A stretch of DNA of 64,000 bases from Aequorivita sp. UBA3180 (GCA_002364215.1 DEXQ01000018.1:427577-491576), one strand, 5' to 3'; counted from the first letter of the stretch, positions 17,116 to 26,146 are shown. Program-made: numbers and translations. Notes: generated from the sequence alone by a model not told the origin.

Positions 17116-18372
17116 ATGGAAATAGACAAAAACCAACTACTAAGATTCACCACTGCCGGAAGTGTGGATGATGGTAAAAGCACGTTGATAGGGAGATTGC
17201 TTTACGATAGCAAGGCAATTTTTGAAGACCAATTGGAAGCCATAGAAAATACCAGCCGAAAAAAAGGTCACGAAGGCGTAGATCTTGCCTTGTTTACAGA
17301 TGGACTTCGCGACGAGCGGGAGCAGGGAATAACCATTGATGTGGCCTATAGGTATTTCACCACCCCAAAACGTAAATTCATAATTGCGGATACTCCCGGA
17401 CATATTCAATATACACGGAATATGGTTACGGGGGCTTCAACTGCCAATGCTGCCTTAATTTTAATTGATGCCCGTCACGGTGTTATTGAACAGACCAAGC
17501 GCCATGCCTTTATTGCTTCGCTTTTGCAGATTCCGCATATTATCGTTTGTATCAATAAAATGGATTTGGTGGATTATTCAGAAGAGGTTTATGAAAACAT
17601 CATTAATCAATTTGAAGAATTTTCCTCAAAATTATATGTAAAGGACATTCAGTTTCTTCCCATTAGTGCTTTGGATGGCGATAATGTGGTAAACCGTTCT
17701 ACAAATATGGATTGGTATAAAGGAGCTCCTTTGCTTTACACTTTGGAAACAATGCACATAAGCAGTGATATCAATAAAATAGATGCCCGTTTTCCGGTTC
17801 AGACGGTTTTACGGCCGCAACGGGAAGGCTTTATAGATTATAGGGGATACGCAGGTCGCGTAGCCAGCGGTATTTTCAGGCCGGGCGATGAGGTGGTCAT
17901 ACTGCCTTCTGGCTTTACATCAACAATTAAAAGTATAGACACCATGGATGGCTCTTTGGAAGAGGTTTTTGCGCCAATGTCTGTCACAATTACTTTAAAG
18001 GACGATATAGACATTAGCCGTGGCGATATGATAGTAAAAGAAAACAACCAACCCAAACCCTTACAGGAATTTGACGCTATGCTGTGCTGGTTTAACAATT
18101 CACCCGCTAGGCCTAGAGCTAAATACACGATAGTTCATACCTCTAACGAACAAAAAGCGATGATAAAGGAGGTGGTGTATAAAATTGATATCAATACCTA
18201 TGCACGCGAAGAGCAAGACAAGGAATTAAAAATGAACGATATTGCACGTATTAGCATCCGAACTACACGGCCGTTGATGGTTGACGAATATCGTGACAAT
18301 AGACTTACCGGCAGTTTTGTGTTGATTGATGATGCAACACATGAGACTGTTGCTGCGGGAATGATTGTATAA
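17116..18372 (+). CDS. cysN: Sulfate adenylyltransferase subunit 1 CysN
   Basis: 418 residues. The GTPase subunit of ATP sulfurylase that drives APS synthesis by CysD. EF-Tu-like motifs: GSVDDGKST (15-23), RDEREQGITID (G2 region), DTPGHIQY (~94-101) and NKMD (~150). Beta-barrel domains II and III follow. There is no C-terminal APS kinase domain, consistent with the separate cysC upstream. It is last in the sulfate operon, with a strong terminator 28 bp downstream. With cysQ, cysC and cysD it gives a full PAPS-making set. Confidence 0.95.
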   Translation: MEIDKNQLLRFTTAGSVDDGKSTLIGRLLYDSKAIFEDQLEAIENTSRKKGHEGVDLALFTDGLRDEREQGITIDVAYRYFTTPKRKFIIADTPGHIQYTRNMVTGASTANAALILIDARHGVIEQTKRHAFIASLLQIPHIIVCINKMDLVDYSEEVYENIINQFEEFSSKLYVKDIQFLPISALDGDNVVNRSTNMDWYKGAPLLYTLETMHISSDINKIDARFPVQTVLRPQREGFIDYRGYAGRVASGIFRPGDEVVILPSGFTSTIKSIDTMDGSLEEVFAPMSVTITLKDDIDISRGDMIVKENNQPKPLQEFDAMLCWFNNSPARPRAKYTIVHTSNEQKAMIKEVVYKIDINTYAREEQDKELKMNDIARISIRTTRPLMVDEYRDNRLTGSFVLIDDATHETVAAGMIV

Positions 18373-18400
18373 TATTTAATGAAATTCTCGATAAACAACC

Positions 18401-18437
18401 AAAAATTCCCTTTAAAATACATTTAGAGGGAATTTTT
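18401..18437 (+). terminator. Terminator of the sulfate-activation operon
   Basis: A perfect 11-bp stem: AAAAATTCCCT (18401-18411) with AGGGAATTTTT (18427-18437), ending in T5. It separates cysN from the polysaccharide locus. Confidence 0.85.
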
Positions 18438-18473
18438 GTGCAAATTGATAGCTGAATACCAAAACGAGCGTGG

Positions 18474-18481
18474 TATCTTTG
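18474..18481 (+). promoter_or_regulatory. Likely -7 element of the polysaccharide locus
   Basis: TATCTTTG matches TAnnTTTG and lies between the cysN terminator and the flippase gene, about 45 bp before the proposed TTG start. The -33 element is not clear. Confidence 0.55.
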
Positions 18482-18525
18482 CAGGCTTAATTTTACGACC
18501 GATTTTTCGGCTTAAGGGTTCCGGA

Positions 18526-19764
18526 TTGAAGAAATATTTCGACATTTTTAAAGGGAAAGACGCAAAGGTACTGTTGGAAAATTTTGTGTCTTTATCAGCA
18601 TTACAGCTAGTTGGAATGCTATTGCCCCTAATTACACTGCCTTATTTGTTGCGCGTTTTAGGATTTTCAAATTACGGAATCGTCATTTTGGCTGCATCAT
18701 TGGTTGCCTATTTTCAATCAATTACCGATTATAGTTTTAAAATTACTGCTACACGTGATGTAGCGGTCTTTCGAAATAGCCCAGAAAAGCTGAATATAAT
18801 TTACAGCAAAGTGCTTATTGTGAAGGGAATGTTTTTAATATTTTCCTTTTTTATAATTACTACTATTGTACTTCTTTACCCCCCATTTTATGAAGAGCGG
18901 ACTGTTTTTTTTCTAACCATGCCCTTGCTTTTAGGGTATGGCCTGTTTCCAGAATGGTTTTTTCAGGGAATTGAAAAGATGAAGTATATCTCTCTTTTGA
19001 ATATTGGCATCAAGCTTTTCTTTACCATTTGTGTTTTTATTTTTATCACAGAAAAAGAAGATTATTGGATTTACCCACTCCTTCAAAGTGCTGGCTTTAT
19101 TGGTGCAGGTTTGGTTGGGCAATATATTCTTATAAAAAAATATAAAATTAAGTTTCGATGGCTACATTTTAAAATGGTACGTAACACAATCAAGGACAAT
19201 TTTCCTATTTTCATAAATCAGTTTTTGCCCAACCTTTATAACAACACAAATACGTTGCTCCTTGGTATTTTCACGACCACTTATTTAGTAGGAATTTATG
19301 ATGCCCTGAAAAAAATTATAGACCTTTGCGTCGTATTGCTCAATGTGGTTTCAAGAGTATTCTTTCCATTCCTCAACAGAAAAAAGGATGCCTTTCCAAA
19401 GTACAGAAATTTAATGTTGGGTTTAGGATTGCTACTGGCCGCCTTACCCATATTGGGTTATCCGTTGGTTTTTTGGTATTTGGATATGGAATATAAAAAT
19501 GCACTGTTAATTTTAATCTTGTTATCGTTAAGTATTATAGGTTACACGGCCTATGATATTTTTGGATTGAATTATTTTATCATCCGAAGGAAAGATAAAC
19601 TGGTGATGAAAAACACGATCCTTTCATCGCTTATTGGGTTTGTTTTGGCTTTTCCGTTTATATATTTTTTTAATATTATTGGGGCTGCTGCAAATTTGTT
19701 AATTGCTCGCTTTTTAATGGGCGGACATCTTTGGTTTAAATGGAAATATGATGAAGCGAATTAA
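18526..19764 (+). CDS. Wzx-type polysaccharide flippase
   Basis: About 412 residues with ~12 hydrophobic spans. The N-terminal signature LLENFVSLSALQLVGMLLPLITLPYLLRVLG is the conserved start of MATE/MOP-type oligosaccharide flippases, which move undecaprenyl-linked repeat units across the inner membrane. The frame opens at 18436, but that TTG lies inside the cysN terminator and upstream of the TATCTTTG element. The in-frame TTG at 18526 (KKYFDIFKGKDAKV) is therefore the likely start; there is no ATG before the first membrane span. The 3' end overlaps the next gene by 17 bp. First gene of the surface-polysaccharide operon. Confidence 0.85.
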   Translation: MKKYFDIFKGKDAKVLLENFVSLSALQLVGMLLPLITLPYLLRVLGFSNYGIVILAASLVAYFQSITDYSFKITATRDVAVFRNSPEKLNIIYSKVLIVKGMFLIFSFFIITTIVLLYPPFYEERTVFFLTMPLLLGYGLFPEWFFQGIEKMKYISLLNIGIKLFFTICVFIFITEKEDYWIYPLLQSAGFIGAGLVGQYILIKKYKIKFRWLHFKMVRNTIKDNFPIFINQFLPNLYNNTNTLLLGIFTTTYLVGIYDALKKIIDLCVVLLNVVSRVFFPFLNRKKDAFPKYRNLMLGLGLLLAALPILGYPLVFWYLDMEYKNALLILILLSLSIIGYTAYDIFGLNYFIIRRKDKLVMKNTILSSLIGFVLAFPFIYFFNIIGAAANLLIARFLMGGHLWFKWKYDEAN

Positions 19765-20335
19765 AGGATTATTTAACCAATTATTTTACAAATGTGTTAC
19801 CTATTGGGTCTATACTTTTGAAGATTTACACTTGGGAAAAAAAGTTGTTTTTAAATTAATGCCCCAAATTTTAAAACATAATGATGCAAAAATCAGCATA
19901 GGAAATGGTTCTACTATAAATTCTTCAAATTTTGGATATCATATAAATATGTTTTCAAAATGTAAATTATTTGCAGATCGTCCCAATGCTGTTATCGAAA
20001 TAGGTGAAAATACGCGTGTCCACGGCACTTGTATACATGCATTCAATAAAATTCAAATTGGTAATAATTGCTTAATAGCAGCTAACACTAATATTATTGA
20101 CGGGAATGGTCATGAGCTATGTATGGAAAACCCAGAAAATAGAATTAATACCAAAGATCATGGTAACCCTATTATTATAGCAGACAATGTTTGGATAGCG
20201 GCAAATTGTATCATTTTAGGAGGAACAAAAATAGGTGAAGGTGCTATTATTACAGCCGGAAGTATTGTAAAAGGTAATGTGCCAGCAAAATCTATTTTTG
20301 GCGGTAACCCTGCAATTCTTATTAAACAATACTAA
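19748..20335 (+). CDS. Left-handed beta-helix acyltransferase
   Basis: 195 residues, mostly hexapeptide repeats (IEIGENTRVHGTCIHAF, IQIGNNCLIAANTNIIDG, IIIADNVWIAANCIILGG, TKIGEGAIITAGSIV), the pattern of LbH acetyl- or acyltransferases such as WcaF/Maa-like proteins. The conserved GNGHE and DHGNPIIIADNVWI stretch is typical of polysaccharide O-acetyltransferases. It probably acetylates a sugar of the repeat unit in the cytoplasm using acetyl-CoA; the acceptor is unknown. Two adjacent ATG codons (19748, 19751) are possible starts. It overlaps the flippase by 17 bp and the following gene by 1 bp. Confidence 0.87.
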   Translation: MMKRIKGLFNQLFYKCVTYWVYTFEDLHLGKKVVFKLMPQILKHNDAKISIGNGSTINSSNFGYHINMFSKCKLFADRPNAVIEIGENTRVHGTCIHAFNKIQIGNNCLIAANTNIIDGNGHELCMENPENRINTKDHGNPIIIADNVWIAANCIILGGTKIGEGAIITAGSIVKGNVPAKSIFGGNPAILIKQY

Positions 20336-21354
20336 TGAAAATAGCCATACATAACAGAGAAGGAGGTTTTACGGAACGGTGGGTTACATACTGCCAGCAA
20401 AATGACATTGAATATCTATTGGTAAATTGTTTTGAAAATAATATTCTGGAGCTTTTCAAAAAAGAAAGAATTACCCATTTAATGTGGCATCTAAACCACG
20501 CTTCATCCCAAGATTTAATGGTTTATCCCTATGTAATGAACGCTGCAGATAATATGGATATTAAAACCTTTCCCAACTTCAACACGAGATGGCATTTTGA
20601 CGATAAGGTGGCACAGAAATATTTGTTCGAGAGTATTTGTGCTCCATTGGTTAAAAGCACGGTTTTCTATGAAAAGGAAGATGCCATAAAATTTTTAAAA
20701 ACTTCCGAATTGCCTTTAGTTGCAAAACTTAAAAGAGGCGCTGGCTCCACAAATGTAAAATTGATTAATTCAAAAACTGAAGGCGAGGAGTATATAAGAA
20801 AACTGTTTTCCGAAGGTATAGTATCTACAGCCACAGCGCTTGGCAACTTTGACCAAAAACTGCGTATTGCAAAGCAGATAAAAGATCCCATAAAATTGGC
20901 GAAGAAAACCATAGGATTTTTCAAAAAGAATAAAAGGGAGCGTTCATTGGCAAATGCCGAAAAAGGATATGTCTATTTTCAAGAGTTTATGCCAAATAAT
21001 GCTTTTGATACACGTATTATTGTTGTAGGTGAGATCGCTTTTGGGATAAGACGTTTTAACAAAGAAAATGACTTTCGTGCCTCTGGCAGCGGTAAGCTGG
21101 ATTTTGACGTTTCAAAAATTGATTTGGAAACGGTAAAAATAGCTTTTAATGTGACAGAAAAAATTGGCGGCCAATGTTTGGCTTTTGATTTTGTTTATGA
21201 TAAAAACAAAGTTCCTAAGATAGTAGAGGTATGTTTTGGGTTTTCGATGAAAGCCTACGATGCTTGTCCAGGCTATTGGAAAAAAGATTTGAGCTTCGTA
21301 GCGGGCACATTTAACCCACAAGCTATAATGATGGAAAACTTTTTAAAGGAATAA
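20335..21354 (+). CDS. ATP-grasp enzyme in polysaccharide operon
   Basis: 339 residues. The ATP-grasp fold is recognisable from LPLVAKLKRGAGSTNVKLI (~122-140; glycine-rich loop and binding Lys), EFMPNNAFDTRIIVVGEIAFGIRRF (~217-241) and the metal-binding end FDFVYDKNKVPKIVEVCFGF (~285-304). ATP-grasp enzymes join a carboxylate to an amine, thiol or another group through an acyl-phosphate. In a polysaccharide operon one may attach an amino acid or similar group to a sugar acid. That role is inferred from position only. The gene is joined to its neighbours by single-base overlaps on both sides. No signal peptide; cytoplasmic. Confidence 0.8.
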   Translation: MKIAIHNREGGFTERWVTYCQQNDIEYLLVNCFENNILELFKKERITHLMWHLNHASSQDLMVYPYVMNAADNMDIKTFPNFNTRWHFDDKVAQKYLFESICAPLVKSTVFYEKEDAIKFLKTSELPLVAKLKRGAGSTNVKLINSKTEGEEYIRKLFSEGIVSTATALGNFDQKLRIAKQIKDPIKLAKKTIGFFKKNKRERSLANAEKGYVYFQEFMPNNAFDTRIIVVGEIAFGIRRFNKENDFRASGSGKLDFDVSKIDLETVKIAFNVTEKIGGQCLAFDFVYDKNKVPKIVEVCFGFSMKAYDACPGYWKKDLSFVAGTFNPQAIMMENFLKE

Positions 21355-22517
21355 TGGAAATTTCCCGCGAAATATTGACCCGGGTTACCATTTTGGATAT
21401 TTCCTTGATATTGATGTACATCATTGGGATAGTTGCATTGGCGCAAAAGTTTCGAGATGTTTCGGTGAAGTTTGTACGTTTGTTTGCCTTGGTAGGCATC
21501 ACACATCTATTTTTTACTTTTGTATATTACTTCTATACGTTAAATAATGTTGCTGACTCAATCGGTTATTACCGTCGCGTACTTTTTTTGTTTGATAATT
21601 GGGGAGAAACTTTTGGTCAGGGAACAACCTTTATTTACTTCACATTATATCCGTTGGTAAAGTTTTTGGGACTAACATATTTTGGGTCCTTTTTCGTTTA
21701 TTCCTTTTTCGGGCTTTTGGGCTACTATTATTTATTAAAAATATTAATAGGAATTTCAAATGTTAAATTTACAAAATGGTTTTACCTGCTCTTACTGCCA
21801 AACATACATTTTTGGTCAGTAGCTATCGGTAAAGATTCATTGATTTTCTTTGGAATAAGCTTTCTTGCGTATTTATATTTCTTTAGGAAAAAATGGTTTT
21901 TATATATTTTTCCAATTCTTCTTGTGGCATTTATTAGATTACATGTACTGTTTTTTATTTTACTAGCTTTTGGTTTTACACAATTATTTTTAAACAAAAG
22001 GCTTAAGCTTTTTTATAAAATAGCCGCTTCCTTTTTTTTGTTAATTGCCTTATATTTTTTGTTCCCCTTCTTGATGGCCCGAGTAGGTTTTACAGAAACC
22101 GAATCGTTGATTGCGCAATTTGAAGCATTGGAAACCACAAAAGTGGAAGGTGGAACATCTATAGATATGTCCAATCAAAACCTTTTAGTGAAATGGTTGA
22201 GTTATATGTTTAGGCCTTTGTTTTTTGATGCAAATAGTCCACTGCTGCTTATTTCCTCTGTTGAAAATTCACTTTGGGTACTTATTTTTCTTAATATCTT
22301 TAGAAGAATCAGAACCAAGATAAATTACCTGTACAAATCATTTTTTTGGTTCTCTTTTTTATCAATTTTTACATTGAGCATTCCGTCGGCATATATTCTC
22401 ATCAATTTGGGAATTGCCGTTCGCCAGAAAACGATGGTTTTTCCTTTTATTATAATAGTATTTTTTATTTTAATGAATTCATATAAAAGCAACCTTGCTA
22501 ATGCTAAAATCAAATAA
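21354..22517 (+). CDS. Multi-spanning membrane protein, candidate polysaccharide polymerase (Wzy-like)
   Basis: 387 residues with about 10 membrane spans and few charged stretches. The one large polar loop (~230-285, with LEALETTKVEGGTSIDMSN-like content) fits the periplasmic loop of Wzy-type polymerases. Wzy proteins have little sequence identity, so I infer the role from topology and from lying between the ATP-grasp enzyme and glycosyltransferases in a locus that otherwise lacks a polymerase. Motif LPNIHFWSVAIGKDSLIFFG is characteristic of a group of EpsG/Wzy-like proteins. The 3' end overlaps the next gene by 17 bp. Confidence 0.72.
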   Translation: MEISREILTRVTILDISLILMYIIGIVALAQKFRDVSVKFVRLFALVGITHLFFTFVYYFYTLNNVADSIGYYRRVLFLFDNWGETFGQGTTFIYFTLYPLVKFLGLTYFGSFFVYSFFGLLGYYYLLKILIGISNVKFTKWFYLLLLPNIHFWSVAIGKDSLIFFGISFLAYLYFFRKKWFLYIFPILLVAFIRLHVLFFILLAFGFTQLFLNKRLKLFYKIAASFFLLIALYFLFPFLMARVGFTETESLIAQFEALETTKVEGGTSIDMSNQNLLVKWLSYMFRPLFFDANSPLLLISSVENSLWVLIFLNIFRRIRTKINYLYKSFFWFSFLSIFTLSIPSAYILINLGIAVRQKTMVFPFIIIVFFILMNSYKSNLANAKIK

Positions 22518-23583
22518 TCATAGCATTTTTTTATTTTCCATTTCACTAGCAAAAGGTGGTGCAGAAAACCAATTGGTAAAACTCGCATTGTTTTTGGCAA
22601 AAAAAAATTATGATGTAAAAATTATTTATGGGCTTGCGCATAACGATTTTCATGAAGAATTAACAAAAGCAGGAATCGGGGTTCAATTCATAAACTATAA
22701 ATCTTTAGTTGGACTTTTCAAATTACTGCGTTTTGTCAAAAAAGAAAAACCAGATTTAATGATTTCATTTATGTTCGGTATGAATTTGATTTGCAGAATG
22801 CTCAAATTTTTTTCGGGTATTCCATTAATAACTTCAGTTCGAAACAATGAGATTTCTAATCTGTATTTTTGGCTTTATCGAATAAGCTATAACATTGACA
22901 CGTTGTCTACATTTAACTCTGAATATGCATTAAAAAAGTTTATTGCGCAGAAGTTAACAAACCCCAAGAAATCTGTTTTGCAAAATAATGCTATTAAAAT
23001 TTCAGAATCGCATAGCAAAAGCAAAAAAAACAAGGTCTTTACTATTATTAGCCTAGCACATTTTCGTCCACAAAAAGATTATATTACACTATTTGTCGCA
23101 ATCAAGATTTTAAAGGATAAAAACATTCCCGTAAAACTATTTGTCTTGGGTCATACGTTTGATCAAAACTGGCCATTTGATAAATTAAAGAGTATGGAAA
23201 TAGAAGAATTGGTCTCGATAGTTGGGTTTGTTCAAAATACAGGTGAATACTTACAAGCAGCTGATGCATTGGTGCTTTCATCTTTATGGGAGGGAACTCC
23301 AAATGCAATTTTGGAGGCAATGGCTCATAAACTTCCCGTAATATCCTCAAGAATTCCAGGTTGTGAAAGTCTTGTTCTCAATTCAGAATGTGGCTTCTTA
23401 TTTGAAAAGCAAAACCCAGAGCAATTAGCGGAAAGAATAGTTGGAATGATGCAAATTTCAGAAAAGGAAAGACAAGATTTTGGGCAGAATGGTTACCAAT
23501 ATGTTTATGATAATTATAGGGAAGAAGTAGTTTATAAACAATGGTTGACCCTAATAAAGAGAGCAATAAAGTCAGCTGCATAA
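22501..23583 (+). CDS. Glycosyltransferase family 4 (first)
   Basis: About 360 residues. GT-B fold: the N-terminal SLAKGGAENQLVKLALFLAKKNYDVKIIY is the classic GT4 acceptor-domain start. The C-terminal domain has SLAHFRPQKDY, FVQNTGEYLQAADALVLSSLWEGTPNAILEAMAHKLPVISS with the family E-x7-E element (EGTPNAILE). It probably transfers a sugar to the undecaprenyl-linked repeat unit on the cytoplasmic face. Start chosen at ATG 22501; a TTG two codons earlier is possible. It overlaps the candidate polymerase by 17 bp. Confidence 0.9.
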   Translation: MLKSNNHSIFLFSISLAKGGAENQLVKLALFLAKKNYDVKIIYGLAHNDFHEELTKAGIGVQFINYKSLVGLFKLLRFVKKEKPDLMISFMFGMNLICRMLKFFSGIPLITSVRNNEISNLYFWLYRISYNIDTLSTFNSEYALKKFIAQKLTNPKKSVLQNNAIKISESHSKSKKNKVFTIISLAHFRPQKDYITLFVAIKILKDKNIPVKLFVLGHTFDQNWPFDKLKSMEIEELVSIVGFVQNTGEYLQAADALVLSSLWEGTPNAILEAMAHKLPVISSRIPGCESLVLNSECGFLFEKQNPEQLAERIVGMMQISEKERQDFGQNGYQYVYDNYREEVVYKQWLTLIKRAIKSAA

Positions 23584-23598
23584 AAAAATGAAATTGAA

Positions 23599-24756
23599 TT
23601 GAAAAAGCTTGTCCGCATAACAACAGTGCCCATTTCCCTTGAAAAGTTGCTCGAAGGCCAGTTGGGATTTATGAAAGCATATTTTGAGGTGGTGGCAATT
23701 TCTGCTGTTAAGGAAAAACTGGAAGCCTATGGAAAGAAGGAAGGAGTGCGAGTGTTTCCATTAGAGCTTACGCGAAAAATCACTCCAATAAAAGACATAG
23801 CAGCGGTTTTTAAACTGTATCGCTTCCTTAAAAAAGAAAAGCCGTCAATCGTTCATACCCATACCCCAAAGGCTGGTATTGTGGGAATGACAGCCGCCTG
23901 GTTTGCTGGGGTTCCAAACCGATTACACACCGTTGCTGGAATGCCGTTAATGGAAGCATCGGGGTTTAAAAGAAAGGTTTTGAATTTCGTTGAAAAACTT
24001 ACTTACAGATTTGCCACCGAAGTTTACCCAAACTCAAAGGGCCTTTATGATTTCATTATTGCCGAAAATTTCACAAAGGCATCAAAGCTTTCAATAATTG
24101 GGAATGGAAGTAGCAATGGAATTGATACTAAATATTTTGACCCAGTGAGCTATTCAGAAAATGATAAAATCTCACTGCGCGATAAATTGAAAATTCCGCA
24201 GGGGCATTTCCTTTATATTTTTGTGGGCCGTTTGGTAAAGGATAAAGGTATAAATGAATTGATTACTGCTTTTTCAAAACTTTCCGATTCAAATAATGCT
24301 ATTTCACTCTTATTGGTAGGCCCTTTTGAAAATGACCTGGATCCCTTATTGCCAGAAAGCTTGAGCACTATTGAAAAGCACCCAAATATTTACACCGTAG
24401 GTTATCAAAGCGATGTACGTCCGTATTTCTCAATTGCTGATGCATTGGTATTTCCAAGCTATCGTGAAGGTTTTCCAAATGTGGTAATGCAGGCAGGAGC
24501 TATGGGGTTACCATCTATAGTGACAGATATAAATGGCTGTAACGAAATTATTGCACACGGGAAAAATGGATTAATAATTCCCTCAAAAGATACGCAAGCA
24601 CTTTACAATTCAATAAAACAATTAAGTACAAAGCCTTCGCTATTTGCCAATTTAAAAGCAAATAGTAGGGAAATGATTACATCACGTTATGAACGGCAGC
24701 AGGTTTGGGATGCCTTGCTATTTAAGTATCAACGATTGCTTGGAAAAGATAAATAA
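23599..24756 (+). CDS. Glycosyltransferase family 4 (second)
   Basis: 385 residues. GT-B with HTHTPKAGIVGMTAAWFAGVPNRLHTVAGMP in the acceptor domain and VGRLVKDKGINELI, DVRPYFSIADALVFPSYREGFPNVVMQAGAMGLP in the donor domain; the family E-x7-E element is seen as EGFPNVVMQ, with Gln in the second position. It resembles PglA/WcaL-type enzymes that add the second sugar after a bacillosamine-type primer. The start is TTG at 23599. The only nearby ATG (23588) is in another frame and hits a stop after four codons. 15 bp after the previous gene. Confidence 0.88.
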   Translation: MKKLVRITTVPISLEKLLEGQLGFMKAYFEVVAISAVKEKLEAYGKKEGVRVFPLELTRKITPIKDIAAVFKLYRFLKKEKPSIVHTHTPKAGIVGMTAAWFAGVPNRLHTVAGMPLMEASGFKRKVLNFVEKLTYRFATEVYPNSKGLYDFIIAENFTKASKLSIIGNGSSNGIDTKYFDPVSYSENDKISLRDKLKIPQGHFLYIFVGRLVKDKGINELITAFSKLSDSNNAISLLLVGPFENDLDPLLPESLSTIEKHPNIYTVGYQSDVRPYFSIADALVFPSYREGFPNVVMQAGAMGLPSIVTDINGCNEIIAHGKNGLIIPSKDTQALYNSIKQLSTKPSLFANLKANSREMITSRYERQQVWDALLFKYQRLLGKDK

Positions 24757-24795
24757 TTGCTCATTTTTAAGCTTAATTACAGTTGATTTTAATTC

Positions 24796-24803
24796 TATTT
24801 TTG
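24796..24803 (+). promoter_or_regulatory. Possible internal -7 element
   Basis: TATTTTTG, 17 bp before the TTG start of the sugar transferase. No correctly spaced -33 element, so this is weak. Confidence 0.35.
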
Positions 24804-24820
24804 TAAAAAAATCATAACCA

Positions 24821-25426
24821 TTGAATTATCAAGACACCATAAAACCCTTTTTAGATTTTATCTGTGCTTTATTAGGTTTAATCCTTTTAAGCCCTATCTT
24901 TTTATTGGTCTGGTTGTGTCTAGCTATAGCAAACCATGGTAAACCTTTTTTCTACCAACGAAGACCGGGAAAAGGGGGACGCATATTCACAATAGTGAAG
25001 TTTAGGACCATGAACAATAGGCGAGATAAAGAAGGACAATTGTTGCCAGATGCGGAACGACTTACTGTTGTAGGTAGCTTTGTGCGTAAAACCTCTTTGG
25101 ATGAATTACCACAATTACTAAATGTTTTAAAAGGCGATATGAGCTTTGTGGGTCCACGCCCCTTATTGCCCGAATACTTACCTTTATACAGTGATCGGCA
25201 ACGAATACGGCATAATGTAAAACCTGGAATTACCGGGTGGGCTCAGGTAAATGGCCGCAATGCCATCAGTTGGGAACAAAAGTTTGAATATGACATTTGG
25301 TATGTAGAACACCAAAGCTTTGCATTGGATTTGAAAATACTGTTCTTAACTTTAAAAAAAGTAGGGGTATCAGAAGGGATTTCATCCGATGGCCAAGCTA
25401 CGGCTGAAGCGTTTAAAGGAGATTAA
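24821..25426 (+). CDS. PglC-like initiating sugar-phosphate transferase
   Basis: 201 residues, the size of the minimal PglC/WcaJ-C-terminal catalytic unit. It has one N-terminal membrane helix (~9-35, re-entrant in PglC), FYQRRPGKGGRIFTIVKFRTM, the catalytic Asp-Glu pair in SLDELPQLLNVLKGDMSFVGPRPLLP, and PGITGWAQVNGRN. It transfers a sugar 1-phosphate from a UDP-sugar to undecaprenyl phosphate, starting repeat-unit assembly on the inner membrane. The start codon is TTG (NYQDTIKPF). It lies 2 bp before a PglD-like acetyltransferase, which supports diacetylbacillosamine as the transferred sugar. Confidence 0.92.
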   Translation: MNYQDTIKPFLDFICALLGLILLSPIFLLVWLCLAIANHGKPFFYQRRPGKGGRIFTIVKFRTMNNRRDKEGQLLPDAERLTVVGSFVRKTSLDELPQLLNVLKGDMSFVGPRPLLPEYLPLYSDRQRIRHNVKPGITGWAQVNGRNAISWEQKFEYDIWYVEHQSFALDLKILFLTLKKVGVSEGISSDGQATAEAFKGD

Positions 25427-25428
25427 TT

Positions 25429-26070
25429 ATGAAAAATATTGTAATAATAGGAGCAGGAGGTTTTGGAAGAGAAGTAAAAGTATTGTTGGACGATATTAAT
25501 AAAATTCAGTCAACGTATACATTTTTAGGATTTTATGATGACGGTATCGAAAAAGGAACTTTGGTTAATGGTTATAAAGTATTGGGGGGTATATCAGATT
25601 TGAATAAATTATCATCATCAACTTATGTTGCTATAGCTATAGGTGCACCAGAAACAAAGCAAAAAATAATTGACCAATTAAAAAATGTGAATGTAAAATT
25701 CCCTACTCTTATACATCCTTCTGTAATTTGTAGTGATGATTTTGTTTCAATTGGGAAAGGATGCATAATTTGCGCAGGGACTGTTCTTACATGCAATATA
25801 GAAATTCAAGATTTTGTTATATTAAACTTAATGTGTACTGTGGGCCATGATACAATAATTAAACATTACTCTTCGGCCATGCCTTCCGTTAATATTTCTG
25901 GGGAAGTGATTATTCATCAGGGTGTATATATTGGCACTGGAGCGAAAATTATCAACCAATTGGAAATTGGTAGAAATACTGTTGTAGGGGCGGGGGCGGT
26001 TGTATCTAAGTCCTTACCTTCAAACTGTACAGCGGTGGGTATTCCTGCTAAGATTATCAAGCAAAAGTAA
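25429..26070 (+). CDS. PglD-like UDP-4-amino-sugar N-acetyltransferase
   Basis: 213 residues. An N-terminal Rossmann-like half (IVIIGAGGFGREVKVLLDDI) is followed by a left-handed beta-helix. The catalytic-histidine region CTVGHDTIIKHYSSAMPSVNISGEV matches the NeuD/PglD family, in which His activates the 4-amino group for transfer from acetyl-CoA. The C-terminus VVSKSLPSNCTAVGIPAKIIK is typical. With the PglE-like aminotransferase and CapD-like dehydratase downstream it would complete UDP-diNAcBac synthesis. Cytoplasmic. It starts 2 bp after the pglC-like gene. Confidence 0.9.
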   Translation: MKNIVIIGAGGFGREVKVLLDDINKIQSTYTFLGFYDDGIEKGTLVNGYKVLGGISDLNKLSSSTYVAIAIGAPETKQKIIDQLKNVNVKFPTLIHPSVICSDDFVSIGKGCIICAGTVLTCNIEIQDFVILNLMCTVGHDTIIKHYSSAMPSVNISGEVIIHQGVYIGTGAKIINQLEIGRNTVVGAGAVVSKSLPSNCTAVGIPAKIIKQK

Positions 26071-26099
26071 TTTATTATTGATTTCATATTATTATACAA

Positions 26100-26146
26100 G
26101 GGGAGACAGCTCCCCACCGCCTACTGAACACTAGGCCTAAACCTAG
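26100..26146 (+). repeat. Cluster of small hairpins upstream of a start-less gene
   Basis: GGGGAG-ACAG-CTCCCC (26100-26115) is followed by CTAGG...CCTAG (26131-26146). No T-run follows, so it is not a classical terminator. It occupies the place where the start of the next gene should be. Confidence 0.6.

Noticed and set aside
26100..26146. Hairpins considered as a terminator or an integron-type recombination site
   Set aside because: No T-run follows, so not a standard terminator; no second copy, integrase or conserved core sites are present, so not an attC site.
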